Shown here: positions 1-4,622 of the stretch, in pieces
Numbering within the stretch: the stretch's first letter is position 1
Layout of the letters: the number at the start of each line of letters is the position of its first letter
Origin: Moraxellaceae bacterium
GTDB taxonomy: Bacteria > Pseudomonadota > Gammaproteobacteria > Pseudomonadales > Moraxellaceae
Assembly (NCBI GenBank): GCA_021156385.1
Contig: JAJNDL010000131.1
Span: 1 to 5,243 of the forward strand
DNA length: 5,243 nucleotides
Reading direction: 5' to 3'
The notes under the pieces: generated by a model
What the model saw: the letters and a program-made list of their open reading frames with translations, nothing else
The model's database searches: none
Told to the model about the DNA's origin: nothing
Position numbers and translations under genes: made by a program

Positions 1-1
1 G

Positions 2-467
2 CCCGCGATCACGCAGGCGCAGCAGCGCATCGATCTGCACAACGGCCTCGTGCTGATCGATTCGCCGGGCATCCTCTGGCCCAAGATCCACAACGCCGCC
101 AGCGGCTACCGCCTCGCGCTCACCGGCGCCATCAAGGACACCGCCATCGACCACGACGACATCGTGTTCTTCGGCGTCGCCTATTTCCTCGCCCACTATC
201 CTGCGCTGATGCAGCAGCGCTACAAGTTCGACACGCTGCCGGCGACCGAGCTGGAGTTCCTCGAGAGCGTCGGCCGCCAGCGCGGCTGCCTCACCAGTGG
301 CGGACGCGTCGACCTGCACAAGATCGCCAGCATCGTGCTCAACGAATTCCGCAGCGGCCAGCTCGGCGCGATCTCGCTGGAGACGCCGGCCATGGCCGGC
401 GCGCGAGGCGGAGGGCAAGAAGCAGCGCAAGGCAGCCTTTCAGGCGCGGAACAAACCGACGCGCTAG
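2..467 (+). CDS. ylqF: YlqF/RbgA-type ribosome biogenesis GTPase, C-terminal part, with a frameshift near its 3' end
   Basis: This is the 3' portion of a circularly permuted GTPase that acts in large ribosomal subunit assembly. The 5' end lies outside the window. Visible in frame 2 are PAIT (the Thr is the likely G2 residue), then VLIDSPGILWPK at about 50-85, which is the G3 DxPG motif in the form typical of YlqF. The family's C-terminal helical domain follows, ending GAISLETPAM. From about position 395 the main frame turns into low-complexity sequence. Frame 3 instead carries a basic tail, EAEGKKQRKAAFQARNKPTR, at 405-464 followed by TAG at 465-467, which is what YlqF proteins usually end with. 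One extra base, or two missing bases, in the GGCCGGCGCGCG run at 395-405 explains this. It may be a sequencing error or a true mutation. If true, translation would read through into the nfeD frame. The family call is secure; the cause of the shift is unknown. Confidence 0.88.
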
Positions 468-472
468 CCACT

Positions 473-491
473 GCCCGGTACGCCGCCGGGC
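473..491 (+). other. GC hairpin just after ylqF stop
   Basis: GCCCGG at 473-478 pairs perfectly with CCGGGC at 486-491 around a 7-base loop, starting 5 bases after the YlqF stop. No T run follows, so it is not a standard intrinsic terminator. It could protect the ylqF mRNA end or be a chance product of GC-rich sequence. Confidence 0.3.
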
Positions 492-510
492 GAAGCGCTG
501 CCGCCTCTGC

Positions 511-523
511 TTTACTGTCAGTA
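511..523 (+). promoter_or_regulatory. Possible -10-like element and dyad upstream of nfeD
   Basis: In the 89-base ylqF-nfeD gap, TTTACT at 511-516 resembles a -10 hexamer and overlaps the dyad TACTG-T-CAGTA at 513-523. It lies 34 bases ahead of the nfeD ATG. No convincing -35 element is visible at the right spacing, so this is a weak candidate; nfeD may simply be co-transcribed with ylqF. Confidence 0.18.
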
Positions 524-556
524 CACCGGGCCCTCGCCGGCAGGCAGGAAGCGGCA

Positions 557-1972
557 ATGCGCGCGTGGCAAACCTGGCTCTTCATTCTCTGCAGCGGGCT
601 GCTCTGCCTGCTGCAGCCGGCGCGTGCCGCGTCGACCGCGGTGCGGATCGACATCGACGGCGCCATCGGCCCGGCCACCAGCCTCTATTTCGACTACGCG
701 ACCCGCGCGGCCGAAACGCGCGGCGCCCACCTCATCCTCCTGCGCCTCGATACGCCGGGCGGGCTCGACGAGCCCATGCGCGAGATCATCAAGCGCATCC
801 TTGCCTCCAGGATTCCCGTCGTGACCTATGTGGCGCCGTCCGGCGCACGCGCCGCGAGCGCCGGCACCTATCTGCTCTACGCCAGCCACGTCGCCGCCAT
901 GGCCCCGGCCACCAACCTCGGCGCGGCCACGCCGGTCCCGGTGATGGGCGGCGAGCCGCAGGCGCCGCCCGACACGGGCCGCGACCAAGGCAACGACAGG
1001 GACGCTGCGCGCGCCCCGGAGAAAGATCCGGGCCGGGCCGGGCCGGGAGCAGCCGAAAAGCCGCCCGCGCCCGGCAGCGCCGCTTCACGCAAGGCGGTGA
1101 ACGACGCCACGGCCTACCTGCGCAGCCTCGCGGAAAAGCGCGGCCGCAATGCCGACTGGGCCGAGCAGGCGGTGCGCGAGGGCGCCAGCCTGAGCGCGGA
1201 CGCCGCACTGAAGCTGAAGGTCATCGACCTCGTCGCGACCGACCAGCAGCACCTGCTCGCGCAGCTCGACGGCCGCCGCGTCGCGCTCGACAACGGCCGC
1301 ACGCTCACGCTCGCGACGAAAGGCCTGGCAGTGGAGGTGATCCCGCCCACCTGGCGCCAGAGCGTGCTGGCCGTGCTCACCAACCCCACCGTGGCCTACC
1401 TGCTCATGCTGATCGGCATCTACGGCCTGCTGCTGGAAGGCTACAGCCCCGGCGCCATCCTGCCCGGCGTGGTGGGCGGCATCTGCCTGCTGCTCGCGCT
1501 CTACGCCTTCCAGATCCTGCCCATCAATTACGCGGGGCTGGCGCTGCTCCTGCTCGGCATCGCGCTCATCGTCGCCGAGACCGTGGTGCCGAGCGTGGGC
1601 GTGCTGGGCGGTGGCGGCGTGATCGCCTTCGTCGCCGGCTCGCTCCTGCTGCTCGACAGCGACGTGCCCGGCTTCGAGATTCCGCTCGGCCTCATCGCGG
1701 GCATCGCGACGCTGGCCGCGCTGCTCGTGCTGCTCAGCCTCACGCTGATGATGCGGGCGCGGCGCCGGCCGGCCGTGCAGGCGCAGGCCGGCCTCGCCGG
1801 CGCGGCCGCGCTGGCGCTCGAGGATTTCGCCACGCACGGCTGGATCGAGGTGCAGGGCGAGCGCTGGCGGGCGTGCAGCACGACCCCGGTGCGGCGCGGC
1901 CAGGCCCTGCGGGTCACGGGCGTGCAGGGCCTCGAGCTGATCGTCGAGTCCCGCGCCGGGGAACCGCAGTAG
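557..1972 (+). CDS. nfeD: NfeD-family membrane-bound serine protease (long NfeD1b type, ClpP-class)
   Basis: 471 residues. The ATG at 557 is chosen because AGGAAG lies 5 bases upstream and the product then begins with a signal peptide (about residues 1-24, ending PARA). Residues about 27-128 and 177-235 form a ClpP/SppA-like protease domain: LDTPGGL at 64-70, and SGARAASAGTYLL at 95-107 holding the likely nucleophile Ser101. The likely general base is Lys179 in SRKAVND, by analogy with the Ser-Lys dyad of archaeal PH1510. A Pro/Ala/charged linker (about 130-176) interrupts the domain. Five hydrophobic segments follow (about 272-293, 298-318, 323-341, 349-366 and 376-398), then a basic stretch and a C-terminal NfeD OB-fold-type domain (about 412-466). 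Members of this family act in membrane protein quality control and cleave or partner with slipins; a slipin gene follows 45 bases downstream. The open frame continues upstream into ylqF only because of the frameshift there. The exact base residue is inferred. Confidence 0.92.
   Translation: MRAWQTWLFILCSGLLCLLQPARAASTAVRIDIDGAIGPATSLYFDYATRAAETRGAHLILLRLDTPGGLDEPMREIIKRILASRIPVVTYVAPSGARAASAGTYLLYASHVAAMAPATNLGAATPVPVMGGEPQAPPDTGRDQGNDRDAARAPEKDPGRAGPGAAEKPPAPGSAASRKAVNDATAYLRSLAEKRGRNADWAEQAVREGASLSADAALKLKVIDLVATDQQHLLAQLDGRRVALDNGRTLTLATKGLAVEVIPPTWRQSVLAVLTNPTVAYLLMLIGIYGLLLEGYSPGAILPGVVGGICLLLALYAFQILPINYAGLALLLLGIALIVAETVVPSVGVLGGGGVIAFVAGSLLLLDSDVPGFEIPLGLIAGIATLAALLVLLSLTLMMRARRRPAVQAQAGLAGAAALALEDFATHGWIEVQGERWRACSTTPVRRGQALRVTGVQGLELIVESRAGEPQ
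1028..1047 (+). repeat. Tandem pentanucleotide repeat CCGGG x4 inside nfeD
   Basis: Four exact head-to-tail copies of CCGGG (1028-1032, 1033-1037, 1038-1042, 1043-1047) lie in the part of nfeD that encodes the flexible linker (DPGRAGPG). Because the unit is five bases, gain or loss of one copy would shift the frame between the catalytic Ser and Lys codons. Confidence 0.85.
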
Positions 1973-2007
1973 CGGCACCCGCCGCCTGCGCAACGCCAAC
2001 CTGTCCC

Positions 2008-2013
2008 GGAGGA
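2008..2013 (+). promoter_or_regulatory. Shine-Dalgarno site of the slipin gene
   Basis: GGAGGA sits 4 bases before the ATG at 2018. It fixes that start and suggests efficient independent initiation within the nfeD-slipin transcript. The 45-base gap shows no terminator-like hairpin. Confidence 0.8.
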
Positions 2014-2017
2014 CATC

Positions 2018-2767
2018 ATGTGGACGACCGTCAGCCTGACCGCCGTGGTGCTGATCGCGGCCCTCGTCTTTGCCTGCATCAAGATCGTGCCGGAATACGT
2101 GCGCGGCGTGGTCTTCACCTTCGGCCGCTACACCGGCATCAAGGGGCCGGGCCTCGTGCTGCTGGTGCCCTTCATCCAGCGCATGATCCGCGTCGACCTG
2201 CGCGTGGTGACCATGGACGTGCCGGCGCAGGACGTGATCTCGCGCGACAACGTCTCGGTGCGCGTCAACGCCATCGTCTTCTTCCGCGTGGTGGAGGCCG
2301 ACAAGGCCATCATCAACGTCGAGCGCTATTACGAGGCCACCAGCCAGCTCGCGCAGACCACGCTGCGCTCGGTGCTGGGCCGGCACGAGCTCGACGAGAT
2401 GCTGGCCGAGCGCGACCGGCTCAACCTCGATATCCAGGGCATCCTCGACAAGCAGACCGCCGGCTGGGGCATCAAGGTCACCAATGTCGAGATCAAGGCG
2501 GTGGACCTCAACGAGAACATGGTGCGCGCCATCGCCGCGCAGGCCGAGGCCGAGCGCAACCGCCGCTCCAAGATCATCAATGCCGAGGGCGAGGCGCAGG
2601 CCGCGACGCGCCTTGCGGAAGCCGCCGGCATCCTGGCCGGCGAGCCGGTGTCGGTGCAGCTGCGCTACCTGCAGACGCTGCTCGATGTCTCGAGCCGCAA
2701 CAGCTCGACCATCGTGCTGCCGGTGCCGCTGGAGCTGCTGAAGGGCAACAGCCTCCGGAAGGAGTGA
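2018..2767 (+). CDS. Slipin family protein (SPFH/band 7, stomatin-like)
   Basis: 249 residues, the normal size for bacterial slipins. Order of parts: one N-terminal membrane segment (about 4-23), then the SPFH/band 7 domain (about 24-185) with family landmarks ERGV-like [12 protein letters not shown] (27-38), GPGL (43-46), the DLR-VTMDVP stretch (60-69), [14 protein letters not shown] (78-91), and [14 protein letters not shown] (116-129). A charged, Ala-rich coiled-coil region follows (about 172-205, [20 protein letters not shown]). The hydrophobic C-terminal stretch [10 protein letters not shown] (231-240) matches in position and character the segment that NfeD-type proteases cut in archaeal stomatin. 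Slipins oligomerise on the inner membrane and are thought to organise or regulate membrane protein complexes. The gene directly follows nfeD, the usual arrangement, so the two are probably co-transcribed and functionally linked. The specific substrates or membrane role here cannot be read from sequence. Confidence 0.95.
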   Translation: MWTTVSLTAVVLIAALVFACIKIVPEYVRGVVFTFGRYTGIKGPGLVLLVPFIQRMIRVDLRVVTMDVPAQDVISRDNVSVRVNAIVFFRVVEADKAIINVERYYEATSQLAQTTLRSVLGRHELDEMLAERDRLNLDIQGILDKQTAGWGIKVTNVEIKAVDLNENMVRAIAAQAEAERNRRSKIINAEGEAQAATRLAEAAGILAGEPVSVQLRYLQTLLDVSSRNSSTIVLPVPLELLKGNSLRKE

Positions 2768-2781
2768 AACGCGGCGCGTGT

Positions 2782-2803
2782 CGCCGGCGGAAAAACGCCG
2801 GCG
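2782..2803 (+). terminator. Perfect 8-bp hairpin after the nfeD-slipin operon (possible transcript end)
   Basis: CGCCGGCG at 2782-2789 and an identical, self-complementary CGCCGGCG at 2796-2803 form a perfect 8-bp stem with loop GAAAAA, 15 bases after the slipin stop. No T run follows on either strand, so it is not a textbook intrinsic terminator. It may act as an mRNA 3'-end stabiliser or a U-tract-less terminator. Confidence 0.4.
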
Positions 2804-2977
2804 TGGGGCAGGGGAGCGCCGGGCCGTGGCTGACGGCCGCGCCGTGGCGTCGCGCCCGCGGTCGGCGGCCGCATGGGCGGCCTGCCCGCGGCACGGGCCG
2901 GCGGTGGCCCGGCCTGTCCGCACCCTGCCTGTCGTCGAAGCCAACGACCGCGCGTCGCCCGCCGGGCGGTACCGGAG

Positions 2978-3006
2978 TGGCCCTGCGGCGGCGCAAGGCG
3001 TATAGG
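2978..3006 (+). promoter_or_regulatory. Weak sigma70-like promoter candidate for the HD-GYP regulator
   Basis: TATAGG at 3001-3006 (4 of 6 to the -10 consensus) lies 17 bases after TGGCCC at 2978-2983 (3 of 6 to the -35). It would give a leader of roughly 110 bases. It is the only TATA-like hexamer I noticed in an otherwise GC-rich gap, but the -35 is poor. Confidence 0.22.
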
Positions 3007-3110
3007 TGGGAGGGGAGCCCCGCATACCCCTGAACAGCGGTATCGAACGGATCGCCAGGCGGTCGGGGCTGCCGGCACGGGAACCACTACAACAACACCC
3101 GCTCTCCGGA

Positions 3111-3116
3111 AAGGAG
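3111..3116 (+). promoter_or_regulatory. Shine-Dalgarno site deciding the response regulator start
   Basis: AAGGAG lies 6 bases before the ATG at 3123. The reading frame is open back to a GTG at 3006, but that GTG overlaps the TATA-like hexamer, lacks a good ribosome-binding site, and the 39 extra residues precede a REC domain that normally starts near the N-terminus. The ATG at 3123 is therefore preferred. Confidence 0.85.
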
Positions 3117-3122
3117 TCCGCC

Positions 3123-4202
3123 ATGAATTTCGAGGCCATCCGCCACGCGCACATCCTGGTCGTCGACGACGAGGCCACCAACCTCATCCTGCTCGACAAG
3201 ATGCTGCGCCACCAGGGCTACGACAACCTCACCCTGCTCAGCGACCCGCGCGAGGTGCTGGTCGCCTACGAGGCGCGGCGCCCGGCCCTCATCCTGCTCG
3301 ACATCAACATGCCGCACCTGGACGGCTACCAGGTCATGGCGCAGCTGCACGCGCTCGGCGACCCGCTGCTGCCCCCCATCATCTGCCTCACCGCCCAGGA
3401 CGGCCGCGACTTCCTGCTGCGCGCGCTCGATGCCGGCGCGCGCGACTTCGTGGCCAAGCCCTTCGATCGCCACGAGCTGATGATGCGCGTGCGCAACCTG
3501 CTCGACGCCCAGCTCGCGCACCGCCTGCTGCACGACCAGAAGGCCGTGCTCGAGGACCTGGTGCAGCAGCGCACCGAGCAGCTCCACCACACCCGCCTGC
3601 AGATCGTGCAGCGCCTCGGGCGCGCCGCCGAGTACCGCGACGAGGAAACCGGCAACCACATCCTGCGCATGAGCCACACCTGCGCGCTGCTGGCGCGCGC
3701 CGCCGGCTGCAGCGAGGCGCAGTGCGACCTCATCCTGCACGCGAGCCCCATGCACGACATCGGCAAGATCGGCATTCCCGACGCCATCCTGCTCAAGCCC
3801 GGCCGGTTCACGGCGCCGGAATGGGAAATCATGAAGACCCACGCGCTGATCGGCGCGCAGCTGCTCGAGGGCGACAACTCCGACCTCATGATGATGGCGC
3901 GCGACATCGCGCTCACGCACCACGAGAAATGGGACGGCAGCGGCTACCCGCACGGGCTTGCCGGCACCGCCATCCCGCTGGCAGGGCGCATCGCCGCGCT
4001 CGCCGACGTCTTCGACGCGCTGACCTCGGGGCGGCCCTACAAGCTGGCCTGGACGGTGGAGGCGGCGCTCGAGTACCTGCAGGCGCAGCGCGGCCAGCAT
4101 TTCGATCCGGCGCTGGTCGATGCCTTCATGGACCTGCTGCCGCAGGTGCTGGAGGTGCGCCTGCGCTTTGCGGAGGCGCCGGTAGCGATGCAGCCGGCGT
4201 AA
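3123..4202 (+). CDS. Response regulator with REC and HD-GYP domains (probable c-di-GMP phosphodiesterase, RpfG-like)
   Basis: 359 residues. REC domain, about 8-128: acidic pair Asp15-Asp16 in ILVVDDE, phosphoacceptor Asp60 in LILLDINMP, conserved Thr90 in CLTAQD and Lys112 in VAKPFD, so all key switch residues are present. A helical, probably coiled-coil linker (about 129-165) leads to the HD-GYP domain, about 166-345. This shows Glu175 and His179 in EETGNHILRMS, the HD pair His211-Asp212 in HDIGKIGIPD, His240 in MKTHALIG, the double His266-His267, the GYP motif at 274-276 in DGSGYPHGL, and LADVFDALTS (292-302). This is a full set of expected metal ligands, so hydrolysis of c-di-GMP is likely. 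It has no DNA-binding domain and is predicted cytoplasmic. The next gene downstream on the same strand encodes a poly-HAMP sensor, a plausible upstream kinase. Length and architecture match the common bacterial family, and no damage is seen. Confidence 0.96.
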   Translation: MNFEAIRHAHILVVDDEATNLILLDKMLRHQGYDNLTLLSDPREVLVAYEARRPALILLDINMPHLDGYQVMAQLHALGDPLLPPIICLTAQDGRDFLLRALDAGARDFVAKPFDRHELMMRVRNLLDAQLAHRLLHDQKAVLEDLVQQRTEQLHHTRLQIVQRLGRAAEYRDEETGNHILRMSHTCALLARAAGCSEAQCDLILHASPMHDIGKIGIPDAILLKPGRFTAPEWEIMKTHALIGAQLLEGDNSDLMMMARDIALTHHEKWDGSGYPHGLAGTAIPLAGRIAALADVFDALTSGRPYKLAWTVEAALEYLQAQRGQHFDPALVDAFMDLLPQVLEVRLRFAEAPVAMQPA

Positions 4203-4244
4203 CGCACCGGTCCTGTCCTGGACGCGTGGGGTTGCCATGCCGTT

Positions 4245-4264
4245 GCCGGGTCGGCAGTCCCGGC
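4245..4264 (+). terminator. Hairpin downstream of the response regulator gene
   Basis: GCCGGG at 4245-4250 pairs perfectly with CCCGGC at 4259-4264 (6 bp, 8-base loop), 42 bases after the stop. No T run follows, so termination is only possible, not shown. Confidence 0.28.
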
Positions 4265-4302
4265 TAGTCGTCCGTCCGGTCGCCACGGCCGCTGAGGGCG
4301 CA

Positions 4303-4320
4303 GCAAATTCGCAAATTTGC
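4303..4320. promoter_or_regulatory. AT-rich palindrome and direct repeat, candidate regulator-binding site
   Basis: GCAAATTTGC at 4311-4320 is a perfect 10-bp palindrome. Its half GCAAATT is repeated directly 8 bases upstream at 4303-4309. It stands out in AT content from the GC-rich surroundings and would overlap the -35 region of the promoter whose -10 is TAAAAT at 4334, which is where a repressor or class II-like activator could bind. The identity of any binding protein is unknown. Confidence 0.4.
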
Positions 4321-4339
4321 CGTAAGCGTTCCGTAAAAT
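4308..4339 (+). promoter_or_regulatory. Candidate promoter of the poly-HAMP gene
   Basis: TAAAAT at 4334-4339 matches the sigma70 -10 consensus at 5 of 6 positions and is the best such hexamer I found in the gap. The -35 is poor: TTCGCA (4308-4313, 4 of 6) is spaced 20 bases away, which fits a promoter that needs an activator at the overlapping palindrome. An alternative is the extended -10 TGGTATGGT at 4347-4355 with TTCCGT at 4329-4334 (15-base spacer). Either would give a leader of roughly 260-280 bases. Confidence 0.35.
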
Positions 4340-4359
4340 ACGACTTTGGTATGGTTGTC

Positions 4360-4560
4360 GCCGAGGGGATCGGCAGATAACCGTATGGCTTAACTTTTTT
4401 CGCCCGTTTGGGCATCGCTCAGGGGCTTTCCGGCACGGGATAACGGAAAGCCGGTGCTACTCCGGCCGCATCAGGCCGCGGCACTTCTAACAGTTTCTTC
4501 CGGGCAATGGCGCCCGGTATTTCCCACCGGCAGCGCTGCATGCGCGGCATGCCGGCATGC
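4360..4560 (+). other. Inverted-repeat-rich probable 5' leader of the poly-HAMP gene
   Basis: No gene is visible in the 420-base gap 4203-4622, but this part holds a chain of perfect inverted repeats: GCCGA/TCGGC (4360-4364, 4370-4374); GCCC/GGGC (4402-4405, 4410-4413); GGCTTTCCG/CGGAAAGCC (4424-4432, 4444-4452, 11-base loop); CGGCC/GGCCG (4463-4467, 4474-4478) nested inside GTGC/GCAC (4454-4457, 4481-4484); CCGGGC/GCCCGG (4500-4505, 4512-4517); and the 14-bp palindrome at 4547-4560. GCCGG at 4450-4454 can alternatively pair with CCGGC at 4462-4466, which would compete with the 9-bp stem. The arrangement could be a structured regulatory leader. It matches no riboswitch class I can recognise, and GC-rich DNA also produces inverted repeats by chance. 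Confidence 0.4.
4538..4560. repeat. Three GCATGC copies including a 14-bp perfect palindrome
   Basis: GCATGC occurs at 4538-4543, 4547-4552 and 4555-4560. The last two form the perfect palindrome GCATGCCGGCATGC at 4547-4560. The cluster lies 63-85 bases upstream of the poly-HAMP start codon. Confidence 0.8.
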
Positions 4561-4609
4561 GTCACGGCAACAAGGCTCCATGGAGAAGGAGTCTGAAAAA
4601 CGGCATCTC

Positions 4610-4615
4610 AAGGAG
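4610..4615 (+). promoter_or_regulatory. Shine-Dalgarno site of the poly-HAMP gene
   Basis: AAGGAG lies 7 bases before the ATG at 4623 and fixes that start. A second purine-rich run, GGAGAAGGAG at 4582-4591, lies further upstream. Together they give ANGGA-type motifs at 4580-4584, 4586-4590 and 4610-4614. Confidence 0.85.
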
Positions 4616-4622
4616 AGAAAAC

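Larger units (their letters stand above)
2804..3122. other. Non-coding GC-rich gap between slipin and response regulator genes
   Basis: About 320 bases with no recognisable gene. The open frames that cross it have Arg/Ala/Gly/Pro-rich translations without family-like motifs, as expected of shadow frames in very GC-rich DNA. The last ~120 bases are less GC-rich and hold the regulator's leader and ribosome-binding site. Confidence 0.6.

Noticed and set aside
50..1972. A genuine YlqF-NfeD fusion protein of 640 residues
   Set aside because: The bridge is low-complexity, the expected YlqF tail and stop are present in the neighbouring frame, and NfeD has its own ribosome-binding site, ATG and signal peptide.
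565..3033. 822-codon open frame on the plus strand across nfeD and the slipin gene
   Set aside because: It is a shadow frame rich in Arg, Ala, Gly and Pro, overlapping two well-supported genes and the gap between them; it has no recognisable domain.
1085..3199. 704-codon open frame on the minus strand
   Set aside because: Asp/His/Arg/Ala-rich antisense shadow of nfeD and the slipin gene, produced by high GC content; no motif or ribosome-binding site supports it.
4395..4413. Intrinsic terminator from the T6 run and the GCCC/GGGC hairpin
   Set aside because: On the plus strand the T run precedes the hairpin, and on the minus strand it becomes an A run after the hairpin, so the order is wrong on both strands. 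The hairpin at 4360-4374 is 20 bases too far upstream of the T run.
3087..4415. 442-codon open frame on the minus strand opposite the HD-GYP gene
   Set aside because: Antisense shadow whose composition mirrors the real gene; no family resemblance.
4303..4420. A GEMM (c-di-GMP-I) riboswitch, suggested by the c-di-GMP context
   Set aside because: The conserved GGGCAAACC and GACGCAAAGCC segments are not present; GCAAATTTGCC is only a superficial similarity.
4434..4490. Cobalamin-riboswitch-like wording (CGGGATAACGG, GCCGGTG, CTCCGGC, GGCACT)
   Set aside because: The order loosely recalls the cobalamin core, but the hallmark B12 box (AGACCTGCC-type) and the rest of the core are missing downstream, and the gene is not cobalamin-related. 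A covariance search would settle it.
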